A stretch of 64,000 nt of DNA from G963665975 sp963665975 (GTDB lineage: Bacteria > Bacteroidota > Rhodothermia > Rhodothermales > Bin80): NCBI GenBank assembly GCA_963665975.1, contig OY762508.1:2108001-2172000 (forward strand). The letters are read 5' to 3'. Positions 47,228-56,849 of the stretch are shown here, piece by piece. The stretch's first letter is position 1. Every line of letters begins with the position of its first letter. The position numbers and the translations under genes are program-made. The notes below the pieces were generated by a model that worked only from the letters and a program-made list of their open reading frames with translations, ran no database searches and was not told where the DNA came from.

Positions 47228-47469
47228 GTTGATTGCAGAAGATTAGAGGTTGCAGTGTGCGACGACCGCCTAGTAAGTCACCATCCTGGCCGGTCTGCGC
47301 AAATTCCACACAATAATAGGGGTTACTCTGCTCATCCACCGGAAAAGCTCCAACCACGCATCCGGCAGGCCGGTGATTCCAACCAAAGGACACTCCTGTG
47401 CCAGATGCATGGAATGAACCCATCCGCTATAGCGTCTCTAGCGTGTTTGTATGCTGGAAGACAGGTATC

Positions 47470-49932
47470 ATGATTCCTTTTTCGCGGCTCATACAACTCA
47501 GCGCAGTGTTGCTCCTGATGCTGCCGGCCTTCTTGCCCGCCACCGCCCAGGAGCGCATCACTCTTTCTGGTACCGTACGCGATGCCTACACTGGCGAAAT
47601 CCTCCCCTATGCCAGCGTGCTCGTCGAAGGCACGGCACGAGGCAGTGCGGCCAACGTGGATGGATACTTTGTCCTTCTCGGCGTTCCCGCGGGCACGCAG
47701 AAGTTGCGAGTCACCTACCTCGGCTACCAGTCTGCGCGGATCCACATCGACACCGCGACACTCACGGGCCCGCTTCAAGTCGAACTGGTTCCTTCGGCAG
47801 CATTTCTCGATGAAGTCGTGGTGACAGCCGAGCAGTACCAGATGATACAGGCAGCCGGGACGATCAGCCAGGTTACCGTCTCACCCAAAGACATGGCGCT
47901 TTTGCCCGGTATCGGTGAAGTCGACATATTTCGCTCTCTCCAGCTTCTTCCCGGTATCAGCGGCACTAATGAAGGATCCTCCGGGCTCTACGTGCGCGGT
48001 GGCACACCGGACCAGAACCTTGTATTGCTTGACGGGATGACTGTCTACCATGTAGACCATTTCTTCGGCTTCTTCAGCGCGTTCAATGCCGATGCCATCA
48101 GGGATGTACAGGTTTTCAAGGGCGGCTTCCCGGCAATCTACGGCGGACGCACTTCCAGCGTCGTCAACCTGACAGGCCGAACCGGGGGGACCGACTACGG
48201 TCTCGGTGTGGGCGTCAACCTGCTCAGCGCCAGTGTAGTGGCGGAGGCTCCGCTTGGGCAAAGAGGATCTGTCCTCGTTTCCGCCCGGCGCTCGTACACG
48301 GATGTACTGCGGACGGGTCTCTATAACAGTATCTACGAAACCCTGACCGGCGCCGATGAGGAGCAACCAGGACCTGGAGGCATCCGGGCACCTGGCGGCC
48401 TGCGTGGAGGAGGCGCGCTAGGAGGAGGATTTCGGGGGCCTGGCCTTGCGACGGTACAGCCCGATTTCTTTTTCTATGACCTCAACGCAAAGGTGCACTA
48501 CCGGCCATCGGGCAAAGATGTACTCGCGATCAGTTTTTACAACGGCCAGGACAATCTCGACGAGTCACGTCTGACATCCAACACGGTCACGGCCGTTGAT
48601 GCAGTCATCCTCAATGACATCTACGATGTAACCGGATGGGGCAATCTTGGTATGAGCGGTAAGTGGTCCCGGCAATGGTCCCCTCGCTTTTACTCAAACA
48701 CGCTCATTGCATATTCGCGGTACTTCAGCGAGAATGAGCGGACCAACATATTCGAGCGCTATGCTGCAGAGGCTGACTCGCTCCTATTTGCCCGTACTGG
48801 CGGCAGTCTGGAGGACAATCGTCTGGAGGACAGTTCTCTGCGCCTGGACAATACTTGGCATGCGTCACAGACACATACACTCGAATTCGGCGCCCACGTC
48901 ACACGCTCTGACGTGCAGTACGAAAACGTCCGCAATGACACGCTGGTCATCGTTTATGAAAACCAGCAGGCGCGCCAGGCCGCTTTCTATGTGCAGGATA
49001 CCTGGAAGCCTCTCCCTTCCCTACGCCTGGTTGCCGGGATCCGCAGCGCGTACTACGATCTCACCGGGGACACATATCTCGAGCCTCGTGCTTCATTCCG
49101 GTACGATCTGACCGAAGCCATCCAGATTAAGGGAGCCTACGGCCAATACAACCAGACCATTGCGCGTGTGGTCAACGAAAACGTCACCGAGGGCGCGCGC
49201 GACTTCTGGTTGCTGGCAGACGGAGGCAATGTCGGCGTCCAGCGTGCTGTCCACTATGTAGTTGGAGCCAGTTACGAAACGCCGACGTGGCTTTTCGACA
49301 TGGAGGCCTACAGAAAACAGCTGACTGGACTAACTGAGTTTTCCTTGCGCTTCCGTCGGGGAGGTGCTGACTTCGAGGCTGACAACCTCTTCTTTGGCGG
49401 GCGCGGTCTTGCACAGGGGTTCGAGTTCTTGCTGCAGAAGAAAACAGGGCGCTACACAGGCTGGATCAGTTACACCCTCTCCGAAGTGCAGCACACCTTT
49501 GACCGTCTGAACGACGGTAACCCGTTCCCGGCGCTCCACGATCAGCCGCACGAACTGGGGTTGGTGGCCAATGCCCGCCTAGGTCAACGCTGGAACGTGT
49601 CAGCGACATGGATATTTGCGACCGGGAAGCCCTATACGGCACCCGAATCCCAATATACCCTCACAATGCTGGATGGAGCGGAACAAAGCTATATCCATGT
49701 CGGCAGGAAAAACGGGGAACGTCTGTCTGCATATCACAGACTCGATGCCGCCATACATTACCGCATGCCCGTAGGCTCCGCCCGTGTCGATTTTGGCTTT
49801 TCGATATTCAACCTCTACAACCGTAGTAATGTCTGGTGGAAGGAATTTGACCTGACCGAATCCCCATTTGTCACCACCGACGTCACCTTCCTGGGCCTGA
49901 CCCCCAACCTGTCGATTCGTGTAGACCTGTAG
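47470..49932 (+). CDS. TonB-dependent receptor with carboxypeptidase-like N-terminal domain
   Basis: 820-residue outer-membrane transporter. Signal peptide MIPFSRLIQLSAVLLLMLPA; then the CarboxypepD_reg-like domain (ITLSGTVRDAYTGEILPYAS); plug domain with LDEVVVTAEQ, LYVRGGTPDQNLVLLDGM and FKGGFPAIYGGRTSSVVN; and a 22-strand barrel ending in LSIRVDL. Energised by TonB/ExbBD. The DUF4249 lipoprotein follows at once, a pairing common in Bacteroidota. Substrate unknown. ATG 47470 is chosen because the leader starts there. Confidence 0.92.
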   Translation: MIPFSRLIQLSAVLLLMLPAFLPATAQERITLSGTVRDAYTGEILPYASVLVEGTARGSAANVDGYFVLLGVPAGTQKLRVTYLGYQSARIHIDTATLTGPLQVELVPSAAFLDEVVVTAEQYQMIQAAGTISQVTVSPKDMALLPGIGEVDIFRSLQLLPGISGTNEGSSGLYVRGGTPDQNLVLLDGMTVYHVDHFFGFFSAFNADAIRDVQVFKGGFPAIYGGRTSSVVNLTGRTGGTDYGLGVGVNLLSASVVAEAPLGQRGSVLVSARRSYTDVLRTGLYNSIYETLTGADEEQPGPGGIRAPGGLRGGGALGGGFRGPGLATVQPDFFFYDLNAKVHYRPSGKDVLAISFYNGQDNLDESRLTSNTVTAVDAVILNDIYDVTGWGNLGMSGKWSRQWSPRFYSNTLIAYSRYFSENERTNIFERYAAEADSLLFARTGGSLEDNRLEDSSLRLDNTWHASQTHTLEFGAHVTRSDVQYENVRNDTLVIVYENQQARQAAFYVQDTWKPLPSLRLVAGIRSAYYDLTGDTYLEPRASFRYDLTEAIQIKGAYGQYNQTIARVVNENVTEGARDFWLLADGGNVGVQRAVHYVVGASYETPTWLFDMEAYRKQLTGLTEFSLRFRRGGADFEADNLFFGGRGLAQGFEFLLQKKTGRYTGWISYTLSEVQHTFDRLNDGNPFPALHDQPHELGLVANARLGQRWNVSATWIFATGKPYTAPESQYTLTMLDGAEQSYIHVGRKNGERLSAYHRLDAAIHYRMPVGSARVDFGFSIFNLYNRSNVWWKEFDLTESPFVTTDVTFLGLTPNLSIRVDL

Positions 49933-49936
49933 CGTG

Positions 49937-50758
49937 ATGAAGCCTTCTGCTCTGTGCGGCTTAATCTGTCTGGCGGCCCTTTTCGTAGCCGGGTGTGATA
50001 CGGTGGATTCTTCCCTGACAGACGACCAGATTGTCGTCGAGGCCTTTCTGTACGCCCAGGAGCCCGTTACGCACGTACGAATTACGAAGGCAGTCCCTCT
50101 GACGGAGGAGGATACCGTGGGAACACCGATCACAGATGCTGTGGTTCGGATGATGAAACAGAGCGCGACCTACGCGCTCGTCCCCGCAGGCACGGATGGT
50201 TTCTACACGTATCCCGGAGAAGATCTTACCGTCGAGGCCGGAGACACCCTTCGGTTGGAGGCCGAAGTATCCGGCCAGTTTCTGGCGGCAGAGACCGTGG
50301 TGCCACCGCCGCCAACAGGTGTGGTGCTTTCCAGTCCGGTCATGGAGGTTCCGACTTTCGGTGCAGGTCGCGGACCGTTCCAGAACAACGCAATTACGGT
50401 CTCTTGGGACAACCAGTCCAGCCAGATGCACTACGTTCTCATCGAAAGTCTAGTGTCAGGTACGCCAGAGTACATCCTGCCCGACGCAATTCGCGAACGG
50501 TTTGGTGGCTTTCGTTTCATTACGCGACCTACGAGCGACAATTTCTTTGACATCCAGACGCGACAACTGGAAGTATTTGGACTTCACCAGGTTCTGGTCT
50601 ACCGTATCAACGAGGAGTACGCAGAGCTCTATGAAAATCGCGAGCAAGATTCGCGCGATCTCAATGAGCCGCCGACAAACATCCAGGGTGGTTTGGGGAT
50701 ATTCAGTGCTTTCAACAGCCAGCGCCTCACCTTCGAGGTGGTTCGTAGTAGCGAATGA
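49937..50758 (+). CDS. DUF4249 lipoprotein, partner of the TonB receptor
   Basis: 273-residue lipoprotein (leader ends ALFVAGC). The domain begins VVEAFLYAQEPVTHVRITKA and contains GDTLRLEAEV, the DUF4249 pattern. It starts 4 bases after the receptor stop, so the two are one transcription unit. By analogy with SusD it probably covers or assists the receptor on the cell surface; that is inference. Confidence 0.85.
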   Translation: MKPSALCGLICLAALFVAGCDTVDSSLTDDQIVVEAFLYAQEPVTHVRITKAVPLTEEDTVGTPITDAVVRMMKQSATYALVPAGTDGFYTYPGEDLTVEAGDTLRLEAEVSGQFLAAETVVPPPPTGVVLSSPVMEVPTFGAGRGPFQNNAITVSWDNQSSQMHYVLIESLVSGTPEYILPDAIRERFGGFRFITRPTSDNFFDIQTRQLEVFGLHQVLVYRINEEYAELYENREQDSRDLNEPPTNIQGGLGIFSAFNSQRLTFEVVRSSE

Positions 50759-51298
50759 GGATTCCGAGTTGTGCGGCAGTCTGTTTAGTTCTTCGGTGGA
50801 ACTTTTCAAAGCACAGAGTGCTACTGAATTTGCACCCGGCAACAGCCCAACATTCGGGGCTCACGCACGATAGCGCTTCTCCTACAAGGACACCGGGCGG
50901 GATGAATAAACTGGACTAAGGAGCTTCTGCAAGCGCCCGGTTGCTTTGCGTTGTTCCAAACAACGTTGCACAAGGACTCTCCGGTAATCGATCTGTTCGG
51001 CCCCAATAACGAATTCGGCTGCACCACTCCGACCCCATGTCTATCGCGCCCGGGCCTGTTTCTTTGTCCCCCTGTCCATGCCCGATAAATTTCAGTCGGG
51101 GCACCGGGATACTATCCGGACCGCGATGGAGATCCTGCGCAGAAGACATGTTGGAGGAGCTTCACAGGGTGGGTTGTATTCTTAACGCAACTCGATTATA
51201 ACGTATTAGATGTAGCGGATTTATTTCACGTTAAGCTTTGCACGTCAGAATCCCAAATCCACATGTAATCCAGGACTGATATTCTCGATCGCATGCCA
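50759..51298. other. gene-free stretch, no recognised content
   Basis: About 540 bases between the DUF4249 gene and the end of the GMC gene, which run towards each other. Short open frames on the plus strand are rich in Pro, Cys and His without family resemblance. No clear terminator was seen. Confidence 0.5.
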
Positions 51299-52828
51299 TC
51301 AACCAATCTTATGCTTCAGATGATCAGACAGCCGCAATGAGACAGCGATGACGGACAGGGTCGGGTTCGCAGCGCCAGACGTCGGAAAGACGGCAGCGCC
51401 CGCCACGTACAAATTGTCTATCGAATGCACCTTGCAATTGACATCCACGACGCCTTGCTTTGGATCCTCGTGCATGCGTGTCGTCCCCATATGATGGAAG
51501 CCACCGCTCAAAAACGATGGCCAAGACGAATCGTCTTCCAGGAGCCAGTCCAGTATTTGGACGCGTCCTCGCCCGGTTCGGCCAAACTCGTGCGCCAACG
51601 TTTCATACAGAGCGCGAATGGACTGCTTGTCCAGTGCCGTCAGCTTCCAGTGTAAGTCAGCATAGGGTACCCCAAGGGCATCCTTCTCACTGCTGAGCAC
51701 GACACGTGATGCAGGATTGGGCCTTTGCTCGGCACGGGTATGCAGTCTGTAATCCCGTCGCTCCTCCGCCGTCCGGGGAGCGCGGCGGGGTCTTGTTTTC
51801 TGGTATTCCAGCCAACGGTTGTACGTGCCGTCAGAGACATTCTGAAAAAAACTCCTCATCTCTTCAGGAAACGTTCCCGGGCGAAAAGAAGTCGTGCCAT
51901 GGAGAAGGCCTCGTCGCTCCTGCTCCTGTTCCGTCAACGAAAGTTCACCGCACGGCACCCGTTGTCCGGTACCAAAGCGGAGCGAATACAACGGAAGGAT
52001 TTCCGGCTCTTCCAGTATCAGCTGCGCCCCACCCATCTCCAGGTGCTCCATGAAGAAGCGCCCCACCAGGTCATGGTCATTCCCGAGACCCTCAGAAACC
52101 TGACGGTTCGACGCCAGAAGTATCCGCGCATTCTGTATCGATCCACACGCCAGTACATAATACCGTGCACGTACGCGGTGCGTCTTGCCATCTATAGTCC
52201 GGGCCTGTAAGCCAGCCACAGCCTGAACGGACTCATTCGCCTCAACATCCGTCACATTGGCATAGGTGTAGACAAGCACGTTTTGCGCCTCTGTAAGGGC
52301 TTCCCGGTACGTGCTCCCGAACCGTGTCGGAGTACTGAACTGCCACATCTTGGTCCACACCTTCTCCTCATCAAAGGGAAGCCGTTTGCGCAAGGAATCC
52401 TGCTCCTCATAGTGGGCCGCGTCGTACTCGTACGGTCCCAATTCCACGTAGGAATGGGCCCGTGCATAAAAGGGATCCAGGTGCTCTTTCCGGAATGGCC
52501 AGCCGCTGTGAGGCACCCATGCGCGTTTCTTGAAGTCCACCGGGTCCAGCGTTGAACACCAGCCGGCCCAGTGTCCGGTGGTGCCACCGAAATAGTGGAG
52601 CCGGGCCATTTCCAGAGGCACCTGGTATGGATCGCCAATGCTTTTGCCTGCATAGAGCGACTGCATCTGCGGGTCGTAGTCAAACCCGCCACCTTCCAGC
52701 AGAATCACAGTGTGGGACGTCCCTATCCACTCCATGGCCATACTGATGCCGGCCGCGCCAGCACCTACGATACAGACATCTCCTTCTATGAGTGTGCCGT
52801 CCTCAAGCGTTCGGGCGTCTATGTGCAT
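51299..52828 (-). CDS. GMC-family FAD oxidoreductase
   Basis: 509-residue flavoprotein. FAD motif VCIVGAGAAGISMAME (GAGAAG at 22-27), substrate loop GGTTGHWAGWCSTLDP and the C-terminal GMC signatures HHMGTTRM and GAANPTLSVIAVSLRLSDHL. It probably oxidises a sugar or alcohol. The C-terminal block reads as a complete family member. The small Tat-type gene 4 bases upstream is its likely partner subunit. Confidence 0.9.
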   Translation of the reverse strand: MHIDARTLEDGTLIEGDVCIVGAGAAGISMAMEWIGTSHTVILLEGGGFDYDPQMQSLYAGKSIGDPYQVPLEMARLHYFGGTTGHWAGWCSTLDPVDFKKRAWVPHSGWPFRKEHLDPFYARAHSYVELGPYEYDAAHYEEQDSLRKRLPFDEEKVWTKMWQFSTPTRFGSTYREALTEAQNVLVYTYANVTDVEANESVQAVAGLQARTIDGKTHRVRARYYVLACGSIQNARILLASNRQVSEGLGNDHDLVGRFFMEHLEMGGAQLILEEPEILPLYSLRFGTGQRVPCGELSLTEQEQERRGLLHGTTSFRPGTFPEEMRSFFQNVSDGTYNRWLEYQKTRPRRAPRTAEERRDYRLHTRAEQRPNPASRVVLSSEKDALGVPYADLHWKLTALDKQSIRALYETLAHEFGRTGRGRVQILDWLLEDDSSWPSFLSGGFHHMGTTRMHEDPKQGVVDVNCKVHSIDNLYVAGAAVFPTSGAANPTLSVIAVSLRLSDHLKHKIG

Positions 52829-52832
52829 GGCG

Positions 52833-53180
52833 TCAGGAACAAAGAAGAGAAAAGAGGGCGCATTGGCGGGCCTCTGTTACTGAAAGCACCCAGCCTTTGA
52901 CAATAATTGTTCGGCCCGTGGCAAAATCCTCCTGAATGACTGGTTTCAGCGACTGGCTCTTTCCTGGCCGGATAGCCGCTGACAAAGACTTCACACTATT
53001 CTCCCGAGGCGTCATGCGCCGGTATTCCATTCCCAACTCACACACACGCGAGGGGCCCAACATATCACACAGAAGAGGTCGCCCGAGCGCTTGTATCTCG
53101 CCGCTGGCAAGACCCTCCCGGTCCCACCCGGGAACAAGCACGCCTGCTGTCAGGCACGTAATGAAATGGCGTCGGTTCAT
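52833..53180 (-). CDS. small Tat-signal partner of the GMC oxidoreductase
   Basis: 115-residue protein. Start MNRRHFITCLTAGVLVPG is a Tat-like leader; the C-terminal segment IIVKGWVLSVTEARQCALFS recalls the small subunit (gluconate 2-dehydrogenase subunit 3-like) found next to GMC enzymes. It may guide the leaderless GMC protein through Tat, since the large subunit lacks its own signal. The open frame extends to 53309, but ATG 53180 fits the leader. Confidence 0.65.
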   Translation of the reverse strand: MNRRHFITCLTAGVLVPGWDREGLASGEIQALGRPLLCDMLGPSRVCELGMEYRRMTPRENSVKSLSAAIRPGKSQSLKPVIQEDFATGRTIIVKGWVLSVTEARQCALFSLLCS

Positions 53181-53309
53181 CGTTTCGGCAAGGTAAGAAA
53201 GAAATTCCTGCCTCGGTTGGAATACGGCTTCCCTCTTTGGTTGGAGATTTCCTGGCAAACTTGTCGCATGTGGATACCCGAATATTGGGTACTGGCGTCC
53301 GGAAATCAT

Positions 53310-56300
53310 CTATACGGCTATACGTGCCAAACGCAGGTAATCCGCAGGGATGGGCGTTCCGAGGCGCCACAAGATGTTCATCGGCCGCTCTCCTTCGTGG
53401 CTGACGTATTGCACAGGCCCCAGGAAGAGGTATGGCATGGTCTCGCGGTTTTCGTTCTTTCGTGACTCCCGCATGAATAGCACTGGCTTGATGCCACTGT
53501 CTCTGTGCTCAATGTGTCGTTTGCCCTTTTCTGTTCCGGACCGCGTCGTACTTTGTGATTGCCAGTGAAAATACTCAGCGGAAATCGCGTAGTCCTCGTA
53601 CATCGTGCTCGGCGAATAATCCTGCTCAGACTTCCGGAGCGTCACGAAAAGAAGATTGCAGCGTGTTGGTCTGTCGAACACCACGCCTTCACGGGGCTGA
53701 ACGAGGCGCCCTTTCCGCACGTTCGCAAAGGCGGCCATGACTTCATCGCGGCTGTAGCTGGCGTGCAAGGCAAGCGGAATGTCCACATGCAAATCGGCTT
53801 CCCGCGGCACGTGGCTCACGTCTGCCGCGAGCACCCGCAAGAGCGAAGTTAATTCTTCGCAAATGGCCGGATGTGCCATGAGGCGAGCGTGATGTCCCTT
53901 CAGGTCGCCAGCTGCCTCTCGCCCGAAAAATGTGCACAACAGCATCATAAGCCGACGACGCCGTTTCTCATCCAGTGCGTCCGGGTCGAACGAAGGCGTG
54001 AGCAATTCTTCGCAGAACCGCAAGCGGTCAGGGTCATCCATGTGCAACAGCCTCCCGAGCGCCCGGGCAAGCTGGTCCTCGTCCGGCCCGTGCAGCGACA
54101 CCTCGAATCCAGCCGCCCGGCGCAAGTCCGAGAAGCATCGGCCGTTGCGATAGAGGTCATATCGATCAATGCCGGTCTCGTGCAGGAAGGTGGCCAGATT
54201 CGCCTCCGGTCCGAGGAGAGCCAATTCGCGCACGAGCGTGGACCGCCTCAGACCCAGTGCCTGCCGCACGTTGTCGAGGACGACTTCACGGCTCTCTCGG
54301 TCCAGTTGTATCGCGCAACCGGACGGCAACAGGGGGAAGTCGGCCTCAACCTGTTTCTCCACGCCCCGCCGCGTGGTGCCGAGTAGCGCCCGAAAACGCA
54401 GATCGAATCTGAATTCCCTGCGCGCGTTGCCGATAAAGTCCAGCACGGTTAGGCACTCCTTCTCCCTGTGCAGCCGAAGTCCCCGCCCGAGTTGCTGCAA
54501 AAACACGGTCGCACTTTCGGTGGGTCGCAGGAACAGCACAGTATCGGCCTCAGGAATATCGACTCCCTCGTTGAACACGTCTACCGTGAAGAGGACGTTG
54601 ACCTCTCGTGCCTGCAACTTGCGTATAGCATCGTCACGCGCGTTGCGGGGTGTATTGCCGGTTATGGCCAGCGCCGGAATGCCTGCCCGACAGAAGTGCT
54701 CCGCCATGAATTCCGCATGCGCCACACCTACGCAGAATCCAAGCGCGCGCATGTGGCCGATATCGGAGACACGCTTACCCAGTGCCTGCACGATGCTGCG
54801 TGCACGGAAATCGTTAGCCGTGTAAAGGCGGGTCAATTCTCCTTCGTCATAGCAACCCCTCGTCCAACGAACGTGTGACAGGTCCATGTCGTCGTGGATG
54901 CCAAAGTACTGGAAGGGCACGAGCAACCCACGGTCAATAGCATCCCAGAGGCGTAGCTCCGCGGCCACGTGGTCGTCGAACCAGTGGATGATGCTCCGCC
55001 CGTCGGCGCGTTCCGGCGTAGCGGTCAGGCCAAGCAGGATGGAGGGTCGAAAGTGTCGCAGCAGGCGATCGTAGGTAGGAGCGGCAGCATGATGGAATTC
55101 GTCGATGATCAGAATATCAAACGCATGCGGGTCTATGTCGGAGAGCTCTAGTTGGCTGAGCGATTGAATGGAGGCAAAGACCTGGGTTCCCTCCGTCGGC
55201 CGTCGGCCTTCGACATAAAGCTCCCCGAAACTTCCGTCGCGCAGCACCTGGCGGAAAACGGACCGGCTCTGCTTCAAAATCTCCTTCCGATGTGCTACCA
55301 ATAGGAGCGTTCGCCTACCGTTCAGGGCACACAGGCGCCGGTAGTCGAGGGCGGCCACGACGGTCTTGCCAGTGCCCGTGGCGGCAACAATAAGGTTCTT
55401 CGTTCGATGATGAACGGATCGTTCGACTTCCAGGCGTTCGAGGATTTCCTGTTGGAACGGGTAGGGGCGAATATCCAGCAAGGCAAGCGATTCAGAAATC
55501 CCCGTGGACTGTTCGCACTCGAGGGCCCGGTCAACCTGCCTACGCTCTTCTTCAGTTGCCTCGTAGGAGACGAAGTCAGGGTCCTCCCAGTAGGTGTCGA
55601 ATGTCGCTTCGAACTTCCTTACGATTCGCCCAGCATCGATGCTGGAAACGCGTACGTTCCATTCCAGGCCGTCAAGCTGCGCGGCTGCCGAGAGATTCGA
55701 TGATCCGATATAGGCAGTCGAGAAACCCGTGGCGCGGTGAAACAGCCATGCCTTGGCATGCAGCCGGGTCCGGCGTGTGTCGTAAGAGATTCGCACATCA
55801 GCCCCCATTTCGACGAGCCGGTCCAGCGCACGCCGCTCCGTTGCTCCCATGTATACTGTCGTAATAACGCGAAGCGGTTTGCCGGCAGCCATAATGCCCT
55901 GCAAGGCATCCAGAAACAGACGCAATCCCGACCACTTGATAAACGAGCAGAGCAAGTCGATGCGATCGGCCGACCGGATCTCCTTTTCGATTTCCCGCCC
56001 GATGCGGTATTCTCCGCGGGCATTAACGAGAAGCTCGGACTGGGACAACGGGATGCCTGGTCGCGGCGGCGGACCGGGCTTGCCCAAGCCTGCCTGTTGT
56101 GCCGGAAACAGTGCCTGGAGAAGCTCTGAAGTGGCATGGTCGCTTGACGAGACCAAGCTCGGAAACTCCTCGGCGATGAGGTCCACAATCCGGTTGACTA
56201 GAGCTAGCTGACGCGCGGGTCGCTCAGTACGGGGATAGCCCTGCAACACCGACCCGATAAGGTCAGATAGATACTGGCTTAAGACGATATGGCCATCAGC

Positions 56301-56411
56301 AGGATCAATCTCCGACGTGGCCGCGCGCCTGGCACCCAAATGCGCGAGAGTCTCACGAAACTCTTTTGTCAGGATTTGCTCGTAGAGACCTGTCGGAAGA
56401 GCGTTCTCCAT
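53310..56411 (-). CDS. PLD-domain SF2 helicase with DUF3427 C-terminus
   Basis: 1,033-residue protein. Near 160-260 is a phospholipase-D-like domain (RLHAKAWLFHR and YIGSSNLS), then an SF2 helicase: Walker A AATGTGKT at 343-350, DEFHH box, LTATPER, and motif VI QQLGRGLR. The C-terminal 400 residues match the DUF3427-type end (DYAISAEYFHWQSQSTTRSG). PLD-helicase proteins of this kind are often found in bacterial defence islands and as single-gene systems, possibly with nuclease activity. No other defence gene neighbours it here. Confidence 0.85.
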   Translation of the reverse strand: MENALPTGLYEQILTKEFRETLAHLGARRAATSEIDPADGHIVLSQYLSDLIGSVLQGYPRTERPARQLALVNRIVDLIAEEFPSLVSSSDHATSELLQALFPAQQAGLGKPGPPPRPGIPLSQSELLVNARGEYRIGREIEKEIRSADRIDLLCSFIKWSGLRLFLDALQGIMAAGKPLRVITTVYMGATERRALDRLVEMGADVRISYDTRRTRLHAKAWLFHRATGFSTAYIGSSNLSAAAQLDGLEWNVRVSSIDAGRIVRKFEATFDTYWEDPDFVSYEATEEERRQVDRALECEQSTGISESLALLDIRPYPFQQEILERLEVERSVHHRTKNLIVAATGTGKTVVAALDYRRLCALNGRRTLLLVAHRKEILKQSRSVFRQVLRDGSFGELYVEGRRPTEGTQVFASIQSLSQLELSDIDPHAFDILIIDEFHHAAAPTYDRLLRHFRPSILLGLTATPERADGRSIIHWFDDHVAAELRLWDAIDRGLLVPFQYFGIHDDMDLSHVRWTRGCYDEGELTRLYTANDFRARSIVQALGKRVSDIGHMRALGFCVGVAHAEFMAEHFCRAGIPALAITGNTPRNARDDAIRKLQAREVNVLFTVDVFNEGVDIPEADTVLFLRPTESATVFLQQLGRGLRLHREKECLTVLDFIGNARREFRFDLRFRALLGTTRRGVEKQVEADFPLLPSGCAIQLDRESREVVLDNVRQALGLRRSTLVRELALLGPEANLATFLHETGIDRYDLYRNGRCFSDLRRAAGFEVSLHGPDEDQLARALGRLLHMDDPDRLRFCEELLTPSFDPDALDEKRRRRLMMLLCTFFGREAAGDLKGHHARLMAHPAICEELTSLLRVLAADVSHVPREADLHVDIPLALHASYSRDEVMAAFANVRKGRLVQPREGVVFDRPTRCNLLFVTLRKSEQDYSPSTMYEDYAISAEYFHWQSQSTTRSGTEKGKRHIEHRDSGIKPVLFMRESRKNENRETMPYLFLGPVQYVSHEGERPMNILWRLGTPIPADYLRLARIAV

Positions 56412-56606
56412 ACCCGCGACGCATTAGAGGCGTTTCTTGTGGTGTGATGTCACAGCAGGTGCCGTGCAAGCTAAGACAATTGCCGCACATCGATCTTTTC
56501 AAATGGTTTGCGCAGGAAAACAGAATACCACAAGAGCAGAGCAAAACATCTCGCACGCTTCGATCCAGCGCAGCGTTGAAGATCATCCCAAACAGGACGA
56601 TTAAGG

Positions 56607-56834
56607 CTAAGCAAGGGCGACAACGGCAGCAAGGCGCTGCAACTTGCCACCGCACGACCACGGTTTCCCGGGCGCATGGAAGCACGATACCAGGTATATA
56701 ATTCCCCAATATATCGTTGTTACGGCCAGTATGGCTATCTCGCCGTTAGTTGAAAGCCGGAATGATTTGATGTGATCACCAACGTAGTTCCCGGTCGGAA
56801 TGAGTGTCAGGCTCGTGATACGATGCGGACGCAT
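56607..56834 (-). CDS. 75-residue possible membrane ORF
   Basis: Frame with one good membrane segment (AILAVTTIYWGIIYLVSCF) between the helicase and serine-hydrolase genes. No ribosome site or family. The surrounding stretch 56412-56849 has further broken hydrophobic frames downstream, so this may be the remains of a membrane gene. Nothing else is recognised there. Confidence 0.25.
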   Translation of the reverse strand: MRPHRITSLTLIPTGNYVGDHIKSFRLSTNGEIAILAVTTIYWGIIYLVSCFHAPGKPWSCGGKLQRLAAVVALA

Positions 56835-56849
56835 CCCGGCAAGCTACGC

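Noticed and set aside
47228..47469. Possible cobalamin riboswitch before the TonB receptor gene
   Set aside because: No B12-box-like sequence or conserved core was found; only a short CCGGC palindrome is present.
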